From Nitrospirota bacterium (GTDB lineage Bacteria; Nitrospirota; Nitrospiria; SBBL01; JAADHI01): a stretch of 64,000 nt of DNA. The stretch is from contig JAJDBX010000065.1 of the NCBI GenBank assembly GCA_029261135.1, positions 1 to 64,000 on the forward strand, given 5' to 3'. The notes under the pieces were generated by a model. It had not been told where the DNA came from. It made no database searches and worked only from the letters and a program-made list of their open reading frames with translations. Shown here piece after piece: positions 34,546 through 43,265 of the stretch. How positions within the stretch are numbered: the first letter of the stretch is position 1; each line of letters starts with the position of its first letter. The translations under genes were made by a program, and so were the position numbers.

Positions 34546-35646
34546 ATGTTTGTAGGGCTGGTTTTTTCTACACATAGTAAGCAAGTTACAGGAAATGGTA
34601 ATTGCTTAGTTCTTTTGGCCCTCTGTACCGTGCTAGTACTCTTTTCATCGCCTGCTCAAGCCCAATTTGGTGGGGGTGGGGGCGGTGGCGGTGATATTTT
34701 AAGATCCCTTCCTTCAGATACTGTAACACCACTTGATTCGGATGCTCCGGCACCCTGGGGGACTGACCCTGACACTATGTCAGGGTTCATTATTGAAGAA
34801 AAGGTCGAAAGCCCTGGTTTTTTACAGGAAAAAGTGACTGATTCAGAGGGGAAAGTGTTTTTCTTTCAGCGTTTTTCAACATCGGATTTTACGATGGCGA
34901 GTTATGTGAAATTCGGTGATGGATTGACAAACGATCCTGAGGGCAATCTGATTTTTAATCAGGAAATATCAGATCCTGCGTTTGGATTGAACGAGAAAAC
35001 GGTAATGGATAGTTTTAAGCAGCCAATTAGTATCCATTCTGATATTACGGAAAGAAACGTTTCGACAATAGCGGCTGGATTAAATCAAATGGACATGCAT
35101 TTTAGGCAAGTCCCGTTTTTAGACACCGCCTCTGGAAAAGTTTTGGTTCGTCAGGATGTTGGTGTTTGGATGACGAGTTTTTCTGGCGTGGGTAACAATG
35201 ACCTCACCCAGAGTGAAAACTTTACCTTGAGCTCCGGTGACCTTTGTCACACGATAGAAGCGTGTGCAGCAGACAGTGGTGGCGGCGGTTTCGGCTTTGG
35301 TGGCGGTGGCGGTGGCGGTGGTGTGAATTGGTGGAATGATCTTGAAGCGGTAAAGATCATTGATCCATCGAATAATCAGCTGCTCAACTTTAGCCGTTGT
35401 AATGATTTCGGTGATCCAACAGGGAGACTCTCTTTTAATAATAATCAAGGGTCTCGGGATGGATGCTCAGGCAGTGGCGGTGGTTCTTCAAGGCCCACTA
35501 TTTTAGCGCACGATAGCGATAGCTTTCAGTTAACCCCGATAAATTGGGAACGATGGGGTGGCAATGGAAGCGATTCGTTTAGTAGCGGTCTGAATACTAA
35601 TTTTCCTGATGGAGGCGGTGGCAGCGGTGGTGGTTTCGGTCGATAA
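34546..35646 (+). CDS. Secreted Gly-rich protein with recurring hydrophobic-x-Gln strands
   Basis: 366 residues. The signal peptide ends SPAQAQ, followed by a run of glycines. The middle (about 80-225) holds recurring strands built on an aromatic or aliphatic residue, one residue, then Gln: FFFQRF, IFNQEI, SFKQPI, HFRQVPF, LVRQDVG. A Gly-rich block (GGGGFGFGGG), a cysteine pair in SRCND...DGCSG and a final Gly/Ser tail follow. No known family. The ATG follows AGTAGGGGGG. First gene behind the consensus promoter. A broken inverted paralog lies at 6446-6995. Confidence 0.8.
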   Translation: MFVGLVFSTHSKQVTGNGNCLVLLALCTVLVLFSSPAQAQFGGGGGGGGDILRSLPSDTVTPLDSDAPAPWGTDPDTMSGFIIEEKVESPGFLQEKVTDSEGKVFFFQRFSTSDFTMASYVKFGDGLTNDPEGNLIFNQEISDPAFGLNEKTVMDSFKQPISIHSDITERNVSTIAAGLNQMDMHFRQVPFLDTASGKVLVRQDVGVWMTSFSGVGNNDLTQSENFTLSSGDLCHTIEACAADSGGGGFGFGGGGGGGGVNWWNDLEAVKIIDPSNNQLLNFSRCNDFGDPTGRLSFNNNQGSRDGCSGSGGGSSRPTILAHDSDSFQLTPINWERWGGNGSDSFSSGLNTNFPDGGGGSGGGFGR

Positions 35647-35744
35647 TTTGTAGTAATATAAAAAGTAATAAATAAAGGCAGTAAATAGAAAGAAGCAGAG
35701 AAAGAACATTATATGGAGCATCTTTATTAATGGAGGTAACTGGT

Positions 35745-36473
35745 ATGATAAGAAGAAAAGGTGGATTGCTTATATTAATGCTTGGCATTTTTATAACAGC
35801 TGGTTTGGGAGTGGCTGGAGCACAAAATTTTGCAGACAACCCCTCTCCATTTCCCTTTGTTTCAGGGCCGGATGGAACGGGTGTCCAACTCAGTGGTGTC
35901 CTTGTAAGTGAAGAAGGCGCGTTGGGGACTGGTAGCTTTTTCCGACAAGAATTTGTCACACTTAATGTCGGTGCTGGAAACGAGCTGTTTATCCATGACA
36001 TCATGGAAGACGGAGCCGTTGGAAGTGGAAATGAATTTTTACAGGAATCTTTTGTTGCGATGGGCAACCAGAGAAACCCGTTCACAAATCAAACAAATAC
36101 CTCTATGCCAGCACCTACGGCTCCTGGTTTTACCCAGATTTCATTTAGGCAGACATTGGTTGCAGGCGGCCTGACGATGAACTCAAGTTTGGATCGTGGG
36201 GAAGAAATTCTTATTGACCAAACGCTGACCGGGATTCCTACTGGTACCCAAGAGCCGGGTACGGCTGCTTCCACGATTAGAATTGCCCAAAATGGTGGTC
36301 CGGGTGGAACTGGTTTGGGTGCCCTTCCAACTTGCGCGGGTGGTTCTGTTTTTTGTACCACAATTAATCAAACTGTGGACGTCCAGTCCGGTGGTGTGGG
36401 TAGTGTGAGCGTATTCAACCAAAATATGACCTTTACCACCGGTGGGTCACCTGTAATTACACAAATCCCGTAG
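35745..36473 (+). CDS. Secreted protein with recurring hydrophobic-x-Gln strands (second of three)
   Basis: 242 residues. The signal peptide ends near GVAGAQ. Strands of the same type recur through the mature chain: FRQ at 66-68, FLQ 98-100, FRQ 134-136, IDQ 157-159, INQ 207-209, FNQ 224-226 and ITQ 238-240, separated by Gly/Thr/Pro-rich turns. There is one cysteine pair (PTCAGGSVFC). No catalytic motif. The regular strand-turn pattern suggests a beta-solenoid or amyloid-like fibre subunit, which is inference. The ATG at 35745 follows GGAGGT; an in-frame ATG at 35730 lies too close to that site. Confidence 0.78.
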   Translation: MIRRKGGLLILMLGIFITAGLGVAGAQNFADNPSPFPFVSGPDGTGVQLSGVLVSEEGALGTGSFFRQEFVTLNVGAGNELFIHDIMEDGAVGSGNEFLQESFVAMGNQRNPFTNQTNTSMPAPTAPGFTQISFRQTLVAGGLTMNSSLDRGEEILIDQTLTGIPTGTQEPGTAASTIRIAQNGGPGGTGLGALPTCAGGSVFCTTINQTVDVQSGGVGSVSVFNQNMTFTTGGSPVITQIP

Positions 36474-36521
36474 GATAGGACATCAATGAGATTATCAAAA
36501 TATTTAAGGAGGTATAATACG

Positions 36522-37178
36522 ATGAAATCAATAATGAATGTCCTAGGAATTGTTTCCATAGGAATTATGTTGTCTGTTGGTTTGGGCGAAGCCCAAACCA
36601 CCTCGTTTAATGACGGGACTTGTACCACCGCAAGCACTTGCGGTTTGGGCGGAACAAACCAACTCTTTGACATAAGCGGTAGTGATGTTTTTTTCCAAGA
36701 GTCGGTGACTATCGGTGGTCAGGTATTAAATCATATGATTATCCGGAGTGCGCCCGATAGTGGTGCAGGTTCTGTGTTCGAGCAAGAGACCTTCACCCCG
36801 GGTGGTGCAGTTACTGGGGCGACTACGACGACATCGACGAACGCTTTGACTTTTAGGCAGAATTTGTCGATGACGGGTGTGGATGTTTTGGTTCGCATGG
36901 ACAACCTGAATATCATTGACAGAACGGGTACGGGTGTAGGTGGTACTGGTACTTTGGAAGATGCATCGCTTGTCGGTACGGCGCTCAACCTTAACCAGTC
37001 TATTGTTGATACAGCTCAAGGTTTGAATGTGAACACCATTACTTTGACCCCTGATGGGACAACAAATGGGTTTATTACATCAATCAATCAGACTGTTCTT
37101 GATCCTACGACTGCAGGATTTAGTTCAATAATCGATTTTGATACCGGTACAGCTGCAGTTGTGACACAGAGCTTCTAG
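36522..37178 (+). CDS. Secreted protein with recurring hydrophobic-x-Gln strands (third of three)
   Basis: 218 residues. The signal ends near GLGEAQ. Recurring strands sit at FFQ 57-59, FEQ 86-88, FRQ 111-113, LNQ 157-159, INQ 188-190 and VTQ 214-216, mostly 25-31 residues apart, with Thr/Gly-rich linkers and a cysteine pair (CTTASTC). It shares LTFRQNLSMTGVDVLVRMD with the HFRQ...VLVRQD block of the first protein, so the three are divergent relatives. The start at 36522 follows AAGGAGG; 36486 lacks one. A 20-bp hairpin ends the unit. Confidence 0.78.
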   Translation: MKSIMNVLGIVSIGIMLSVGLGEAQTTSFNDGTCTTASTCGLGGTNQLFDISGSDVFFQESVTIGGQVLNHMIIRSAPDSGAGSVFEQETFTPGGAVTGATTTTSTNALTFRQNLSMTGVDVLVRMDNLNIIDRTGTGVGGTGTLEDASLVGTALNLNQSIVDTAQGLNVNTITLTPDGTTNGFITSINQTVLDPTTAGFSSIIDFDTGTAAVVTQSF

Positions 37179-37205
37179 TTTTGAATTGATGTTTTAATTA
37201 ATTCT

Positions 37206-37264
37206 AAGTAATTCGGAGGGGGAGATATTTTTAATTCTCCCCCTCCGAATTACTTTTCTTTCTC
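37206..37264 (+). terminator. Very strong hairpin terminator after the three secreted-protein genes
   Basis: A perfect 20-bp stem pairs 37206-37225 (starting AAGTAATTCGGAGGG) with 37236-37255, with a 10-base AT-rich loop and a T-rich tail (TTCTTTCTT). It lies 28 bases past the stop at 37178. Confidence 0.9.
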
Positions 37265-37393
37265 TCCGCATTACCTCAAAATAATCTTATTTTTATCCAT
37301 CATTTCATCTTCAGAGGCAATTTAGGATCCCTTTGTGTCTATTTTCCTCCTTACCCCTTTTTTCTGATAAAATAAATAGTCACAGGGAGGGAT

Positions 37394-38848
37394 ATGCGCT
37401 TTCAGCATTATTTAAAGGTAGTTGTTCTCTTTTGTTTCATTACCATTTCTTCTATTGGCAATGCGGCAGAAAATGATGCTTATCCTAATATTAGGTGGGG
37501 GGGGTATCTAAAAAATGAAACAGCCTACAGACTGAAAGAACCTGTTTCATTTACTAAAATTAAAAATATTCTCTTTCTTGAAACAAGGATAGACCTTCGC
37601 AATAACCTACGATTTTATGCCTCAGGATGGGGATGGTTGGATGGCGTCTATCTTTTTGCAGATTACGACACGGTGAATCCACCTAGTGATCCTAATTTAC
37701 CTCTGGCCTTTATATCTCAAAGAGCTGAAGAGGATGACCGTGAATTTTATGAATATCGTGAAATTTATTTTGATCTATCCTTTCAAAATATGGATCTAAG
37801 AATTGGGAATCAAATCGTTGTATGGGAACAATTACTAGGTTTTCGTATTTTGGACGAATTGAATCCTCTTGATTTTAGAGAGTTTATCCTTCCTGATTTG
37901 ATTGATTTTCGTATTCCATTGTGGACAGCCAAAGCAAACTATTATGCAGGTCCAAATCAAATTGAATTATTATGGATTTATGATATTCAGCCCCACCGTT
38001 CAGCACCTCCAGGCTCTCAATGGGAACTTTTTCAGACCTTACCGGGACAATCTGAACCCGGTCTAACAATTAAAAATTCTGAAGCAGGGTTTCGTTTTTC
38101 TCGTGTCTTACAAGGAATAGATCTTGCTTTTAGTTATTTTTATACTTGGGATGATTTCCCAACCCCATTTCGGGAATACACTGGTTTTCAGTTTATTATC
38201 CCTCCCCAAAAATGTCTTCCAAGAACCGTTGATTTTGATCAACCTGTGGTTGATCCAGATTGCGGTCCTGTATTTCATCCTCAATTCCATCGCCTGAATA
38301 TTTTTGGTGTAGCCATGATGGCGAATTTAAAACGTGTGATATTAAAATGGGAGTCTTCTTATATTACCGGAAAGTATTTTGGTACTCGCCTCGCTGATTT
38401 AGATGGAGATAAGAAATTGGACTTCAATGGTGCAGCTAAGCGAGACCATGTGCGCTGGGGCATCGAGGCTGACACTCAGTATTGGGGTGCTGATTTTGTG
38501 ATGGCCTTCTCTCAGTGGATTATCTTCAATCATGAGGAAGTTTTTTTTCAGAATGAGTATGATTCTTTTATTAGTTTTTTCACACAAAAAGATTTCATGT
38601 CTGGTTCTTTAAAGGGGCAATTTTTTATACTCTATATGTTAAATAGAGATGAGACCTTATTAAGACCCAAGGTTGGTTACCGAATGACAGACAACATTCA
38701 TCTTGGGATTGGAGGAGATTTTTTTCTGGGCACAAAAGAAACTCTGGTTCCTGATTTGGCTGCGCCGGCCAATGACCGTCTTTTTCAATTTTTGGGAACT
38801 TTTGTTGGAAGAAATCGGGTTTTCTTTGAAATTAAATATAGTTTTTAA
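37394..38848 (+). CDS. DUF1302-like outer-membrane barrel protein
   Basis: 484 residues. The signal ends near IGNAAEN. The chain is rich in alternating beta strands and ends in a terminal Phe (KYSF), as outer-membrane barrels do. The block DLRIGNQIVVWEQLLGFRILDELNPLDFREF resembles the conserved RxGrQxVxWG...NPxD segment of DUF1302 proteins (positions about 133-163). Relatives are outer-membrane proteins of unknown cargo. It begins 216 bases after the terminator, so it probably has its own promoter, and the ATG follows GGGAGGGAT. Confidence 0.72.
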   Translation: MRFQHYLKVVVLFCFITISSIGNAAENDAYPNIRWGGYLKNETAYRLKEPVSFTKIKNILFLETRIDLRNNLRFYASGWGWLDGVYLFADYDTVNPPSDPNLPLAFISQRAEEDDREFYEYREIYFDLSFQNMDLRIGNQIVVWEQLLGFRILDELNPLDFREFILPDLIDFRIPLWTAKANYYAGPNQIELLWIYDIQPHRSAPPGSQWELFQTLPGQSEPGLTIKNSEAGFRFSRVLQGIDLAFSYFYTWDDFPTPFREYTGFQFIIPPQKCLPRTVDFDQPVVDPDCGPVFHPQFHRLNIFGVAMMANLKRVILKWESSYITGKYFGTRLADLDGDKKLDFNGAAKRDHVRWGIEADTQYWGADFVMAFSQWIIFNHEEVFFQNEYDSFISFFTQKDFMSGSLKGQFFILYMLNRDETLLRPKVGYRMTDNIHLGIGGDFFLGTKETLVPDLAAPANDRLFQFLGTFVGRNRVFFEIKYSF

Positions 38849-39267
38849 TAAGCAAATAAACATAAAAATGGGTAAATTATTGGGTAGATAATTGAATGTA
38901 ATGATAAAGACTCATAATAATTTTGAGGCATTTTGTATTAATAAATTCATTCATTTTTCAATTAATAAAGCCTTTTAATCTCTAATAATGGAGATATTAG
39001 GAAGATCATAATAATAGATGCCGATATTTTGAGGATAAATGCTGTAAGTCTCTGGGATTACATGTGTTTTTTTTTAAATTTAATGTGTCAAGATGTGTTT
39101 ATGATATACTTATATGTCGGATCTATTTGTATTATAGTTATATTTTTTATATTAAATCATGAATTTCGAATTTGATCCCTCAACCCTAGTGTGCTTGACT
39201 TTTGTCCCGTTTTGGTCTTGACCTTGAACCTTTTGGTGCGAATCACCTTATTTAATTAGGAATCAAA
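38849..39267. other. 419-bp very AT-rich intergenic region
   Basis: No coding potential or convincing promoter pair is seen. The DNA is notably AT-rich (long runs of TTAATAAAT type), unlike the flanking genes. It may hold the promoter for the next four genes, which are tightly spaced. Confidence 0.4.
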
Positions 39268-40092
39268 GTGTCGTTTGTTTTTTTTATTTTTTTTTTAGCT
39301 TTGGCATGGCCTGGAGACGCATTTCCAGAAGTGAATGTCCATGTCTATACAGGCTTTAGTCAGGCTAAATTAAAAGCTTTGAATGCACAACAACTCCAGC
39401 AACGAACATTTATTCCCCCCCGAGTGGGTGGAAGCCCGAAAATCGATGGCGGGTCAATTCATGGGATTGGGATAGAGTGGCGTATTCGTCCTCGCTTTTC
39501 CCTCCTTTTAAAGACCTCTTTTTGGGAGGAAAAATCTACTGCGATTGAAGAGAGTGAAATGCTTTTTCAGGATTTTGGAATCGTTCCTTTTCAGGCCAAT
39601 CGGGTCACCCGTGTTTCTTTTAACGAGTATGCCTTACATGGTCGCTATCATCTCATCGATAAGCCGAAGAAGCAGCGGTTTTATGTCGATATTGGTCTTT
39701 TCAGCCTAATAAAAGTGAATTACCGTGAAGATTATAACTATATTTTTAGAACAGAAAGTCAGGAGTTCTTAAGGAATACCCTTTCTCGAGCTGAGAGTGA
39801 AGGGGGGTACATGTTGGAGTGGGGGCTTGGCGGGGACCATTATCTGGCGAGTTGGTTTGCTGTGAATATTGATATACTTTATCGCATCGGCAAAACAAGA
39901 CGACTGATCTATAAATCTTTTCGGCACACATTTTTAGAACGTGATGTTGTTGATGATGCTGTTGGGAATGATCGAACATTACCTCAACCAGGTGATCCCG
40001 TGGCATTTGTCGATCAAAATAATGTTAGGCATGCCTTGGAGATAGACTTAAGCGGATGGGAATTAACTGCAGGGATACGGTTCTTTTTTTGA
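39268..40092 (+). CDS. Outer-membrane protein, predicted small barrel
   Basis: 274 residues from a GTG start preceded by TTAGGA. The signal peptide is VFFIFFLALAWPGDAF. The mature protein alternates amphipathic strands (RFSLLLKTSFWEEKS, KQRFYVDIGLFSLIKVNYRE, SWFAVNIDILYRIGKTRR) and ends in an aromatic RFFF, as outer-membrane barrels do. No family is recognised with confidence; an OmpA/OmpW-sized barrel is likely. It is nine bases upstream of the TPR protein gene. Confidence 0.65.
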   Translation: MSFVFFIFFLALAWPGDAFPEVNVHVYTGFSQAKLKALNAQQLQQRTFIPPRVGGSPKIDGGSIHGIGIEWRIRPRFSLLLKTSFWEEKSTAIEESEMLFQDFGIVPFQANRVTRVSFNEYALHGRYHLIDKPKKQRFYVDIGLFSLIKVNYREDYNYIFRTESQEFLRNTLSRAESEGGYMLEWGLGGDHYLASWFAVNIDILYRIGKTRRLIYKSFRHTFLERDVVDDAVGNDRTLPQPGDPVAFVDQNNVRHALEIDLSGWELTAGIRFFF

Positions 40093-40100
40093 AAACCGCA

Positions 40101-43100
40101 ATGAATCAGAGTGCTAGCCAGCTTGTCATTATTATTCTGATCTTTGTTCGAATTGCCTCAGGAGAAAACCTTCCCTCTGAGTCGATTCAAACTTTGATTG
40201 CGGACGGCGTTCAGTTAATGGATGAAAATAAATGGCAAGATGCTGTTGATTATTTTGAAGGCTTGTTGCGGTCGCATCCAGATGAACCCGAGATTTATTT
40301 TCGACTTGGGATTAGCTATACGGGCATAAACGCGTTTGAAAATTCAATGGATGCATTTAGAAATACGATTCGACTTAATCCTCGTAAAATTGAAGCCTAT
40401 CTTCGATTAGCAGGTCTTGTAGAAGGCTTTAAGCAGTTACCTGAAGCACTTCGGCTTTATGAAAAGGTTATTTCTCTTAATCCTTCTGGAAATCAGGTGG
40501 AGGTGAGTCGATTTAAAATTCAAATGCTCAAGGGAATTATTGAAGCTCAGGAAGGAAATTTTGTGGAAGCCTTACTTTTTTTTAAAGCGGCAGAAAAAAT
40601 TGCACCTGTTCATCCGCCTGTCCATTATAATAAGGGACTTATTTATCTCAATCTAGGAGATGAACAATCAGCTGAGGAGGCTTTTAAAAAAGTAATCTCT
40701 TTAGATCCCAATTATCAAGATGCCTATATCAAGCTGGGTGTTCTTTTTGAAAAACAGGGGAAGATTGATGTGGCTTTGAGTCTGTTACTAAAAGCCTTCG
40801 AGCTTCAACCAGAAACGCTAGGTGCTCAGATCGCGAGAAGTAAGATCCCTGTACTTCGAGGGCGATTACTTGCCCGTCGTGGGCGTCTTGATGAAGCGCT
40901 TGAAATTTTTTTAGCTGCGCTTTCATTTTCATCAGAACAGTCCGCTTTGTACTACAATATTGGTCTCATCTTTCTGAATAAAAAGATGCCTAAGGAAACA
41001 GAAGAAGCTTTTTTAAAAGTTCTTTCTATAGATCCGATGCATCAGGATGCCTACCTCAACCTTGGGAACCTCTACGAAAGTCAGGGGCGTTTTGAAGATG
41101 CACTGAAGGTTTTTGTCCGCGCGGTACAAATTGATCCACGGACTATGGGAGGCTTCACTGCCAATAAAAAAATTCCATTGCTTCAGGGAAGTGCACTTGC
41201 CAAGAGTGGGCGATTTGAAGAAGCGCTAGCTGTTTTTCAGCAAGCCTTGACTTTTTCACGAGAGCAGGCGGCCATTTATTTTAATATGGCGCGAATCTAC
41301 CTTCAAATCAATGACATCGACGCAGCAGAACAAGCCTTCCTTGAAACAGTCGAACATAACCCGAAACACCAGAGAGCCTATATTTTTTTAGGAGGGCTTT
41401 ATGATCAACAAGGGAAATATAAAGAAGCTCTGAATGCCTATGAAGCGGCTTTTGTCGTTGATAAAACAAGCACACAAGGGAAAAATGCCTTAGTGAGTTC
41501 GTTCACCGTCAAAGGCAAACTGGCCATGGATTCCGAACAATATGAAAAGGCCCTGAAGTGGTTTGAGAAAGCGGCTGAATTTCAGCCAGAAAATCCGGTC
41601 AATTTTTTTAACCTCGGGGCCTATCATCAGCAATTAAATAACCTCGAATTCGCAGCCTTGGCTTTTGAAAAAGTGATTACTTTGGATCCAAAAGATAGCA
41701 ATGCCTCTATGGCACTGATCAAGATTCGGGTTCATCAAACCATCGCGCGGGGTCGAAAAGAGAATTTCAAGGATGCAGGAAATATTTTACAGGCTTTACT
41801 TCAAATCGCCCCTCAACATAAAAAGCTTATCTTCCAATTGCTTTCTCAAAATATAGAAGCGGGAAGAGAGGGTTCGGTTTCAAAAGAAGTGTCGGCGATT
41901 GAGGACTATGAATGGCTTATTCCTTTGGTAGAGAAAGACCTTCAATCATTTTTTAAGGCCCGTTTTCATCTGCTTAAGGGTGTTGTTTTGGGCCGAGAAG
42001 GTGACATTGAGGGGGCAAAAGAGCAATTTGAGTTACTCATCCAAAACAACCCTCGAGAGCCAATGGGGTATTTTAACTTAGGTTTTGGTGCGCTTCGTCG
42101 AAAACAAGCGGAGGCTGCTCTTGTTTATTTTACAATTACGGTTCTCCTTGCACCCAAGGATCAAGCCAAGCGATTTCGATTGGCTTCTCTCCATGAAGAA
42201 ATGGGCCTTCTTCAAAAAGCACGTGCGCTTTATGAGATCATTTTGGCAGATAAAACCGTAAAGGGCACTTTTCGGAAAGAGGTTGAGGAACGCCTTGTTC
42301 ATCTTTTTACGACGGTGACACTCGGCTATGATGTGACGATAGACAATAATATTAACTTGAGCAAATCCCCTGCCGATGACGTCATTTCTGCTGTCTTTGG
42401 GCAATATCAGCACTGGGTTGATTTTGGGCATGGTCGTGTGGGCGGGCTTCGTTTTACGCCGCGAATATCGAGTTTTTTAGAAGAGCAAATCTCATTTATC
42501 AGTGCGCGAACCCAACTATTGTATGAATGGAGGGGATATCAGAAGAAAAAAACACTTGAGTATCAATATGCGATGAACTTCTTTGAGGGATCGGCATCGG
42601 GCCAGACTCATGAGTTGGGATTCAATGGCTTCTCAAGTATTGGAGAAACCACAAATTTTTTAGGAGATGTGAAGTTCATATTTTCCGATAATACGAGTAG
42701 CAACAATTTAGATGCCTATCAACCTTCGGTTTCCGGAACCGTCTTGTTCAATCAGTGGGCGGGGGGGCAACTTTCACTCGGCTCAAGCCTTTCCGCAAAT
42801 TTAAGCGCAGAATCCAGTGGAGATAATTTGTCTTTCTATGCGGCTTCTCCATCCATTGGTTATAACCGCTCATTGTTTCCCGGTATTCGAATGAATACCT
42901 CTTATGATTACACATTTAAAGATTACATTAATCAAGAACAAGGGTTTTCTAAAAAAAGGATAACGCATAGCCATTCTGTTCGTTTAGGGATGACGTTTTT
43001 CTTGGAAAGAGGAATACAGTTTTTTATAAATGGGACTTGGGTCGTGAATGAATCCAACCTTCCTCCTGCCCCTCCCGCTGTGGTTCCGGTCAATATTAGA

Positions 43101-43199
43101 GATTCTCAGACGGAGGATGCGCTATCTACGGGTGGTGTCAGCGCGCCGGGCAGTTATAAAAAGCTTGTGGGATCGCTCGGGCTACGGATTACATTTTAA
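40101..43199 (+). CDS. TPR protein with C-terminal beta-barrel-like region
   Basis: 1032 residues. The signal ends IASGENLP. Roughly residues 20-720 hold a long TPR array (AYLNLGNLYESQGRFEDALK, AYIKLGVLFEKQGKIDVAL and similar, about a dozen repeats, with a longer spacer carrying PxLxGxxLAxxGRxxEAL). The last 300 residues are strand-rich with Ser/Asn turns and end RITF, suggesting an outer-membrane barrel. TPR plus barrel proteins export polysaccharide (PgaA/AlgK-AlgE logic) or anchor surface assemblies. The start at 40101 fits the signal; the longer frame from 40056 would overlap the preceding gene. Confidence 0.75.
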   Translation: MNQSASQLVIIILIFVRIASGENLPSESIQTLIADGVQLMDENKWQDAVDYFEGLLRSHPDEPEIYFRLGISYTGINAFENSMDAFRNTIRLNPRKIEAYLRLAGLVEGFKQLPEALRLYEKVISLNPSGNQVEVSRFKIQMLKGIIEAQEGNFVEALLFFKAAEKIAPVHPPVHYNKGLIYLNLGDEQSAEEAFKKVISLDPNYQDAYIKLGVLFEKQGKIDVALSLLLKAFELQPETLGAQIARSKIPVLRGRLLARRGRLDEALEIFLAALSFSSEQSALYYNIGLIFLNKKMPKETEEAFLKVLSIDPMHQDAYLNLGNLYESQGRFEDALKVFVRAVQIDPRTMGGFTANKKIPLLQGSALAKSGRFEEALAVFQQALTFSREQAAIYFNMARIYLQINDIDAAEQAFLETVEHNPKHQRAYIFLGGLYDQQGKYKEALNAYEAAFVVDKTSTQGKNALVSSFTVKGKLAMDSEQYEKALKWFEKAAEFQPENPVNFFNLGAYHQQLNNLEFAALAFEKVITLDPKDSNASMALIKIRVHQTIARGRKENFKDAGNILQALLQIAPQHKKLIFQLLSQNIEAGREGSVSKEVSAIEDYEWLIPLVEKDLQSFFKARFHLLKGVVLGREGDIEGAKEQFELLIQNNPREPMGYFNLGFGALRRKQAEAALVYFTITVLLAPKDQAKRFRLASLHEEMGLLQKARALYEIILADKTVKGTFRKEVEERLVHLFTTVTLGYDVTIDNNINLSKSPADDVISAVFGQYQHWVDFGHGRVGGLRFTPRISSFLEEQISFISARTQLLYEWRGYQKKKTLEYQYAMNFFEGSASGQTHELGFNGFSSIGETTNFLGDVKFIFSDNTSSNNLDAYQPSVSGTVLFNQWAGGQLSLGSSLSANLSAESSGDNLSFYAASPSIGYNRSLFPGIRMNTSYDYTFKDYINQEQGFSKKRITHSHSVRLGMTFFLERGIQFFINGTWVVNESNLPPAPPAVVPVNIRDSQTEDALSTGGVSAPGSYKKLVGSLGLRITF

Positions 43200-43265
43200 C
43201 GGGTGGATATGTCAAAAAATCGATCTATAATAAAACCCTTGTCATGCAGGGAGGGGTTTCAAAAA

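Noticed and set aside
40729-43199. CRISPR-like or tandem DNA repeats in the TPR gene
   Set aside because: Periodicity comes from degenerate TPR protein repeats; the DNA repeats are not near-identical and have no spacers.
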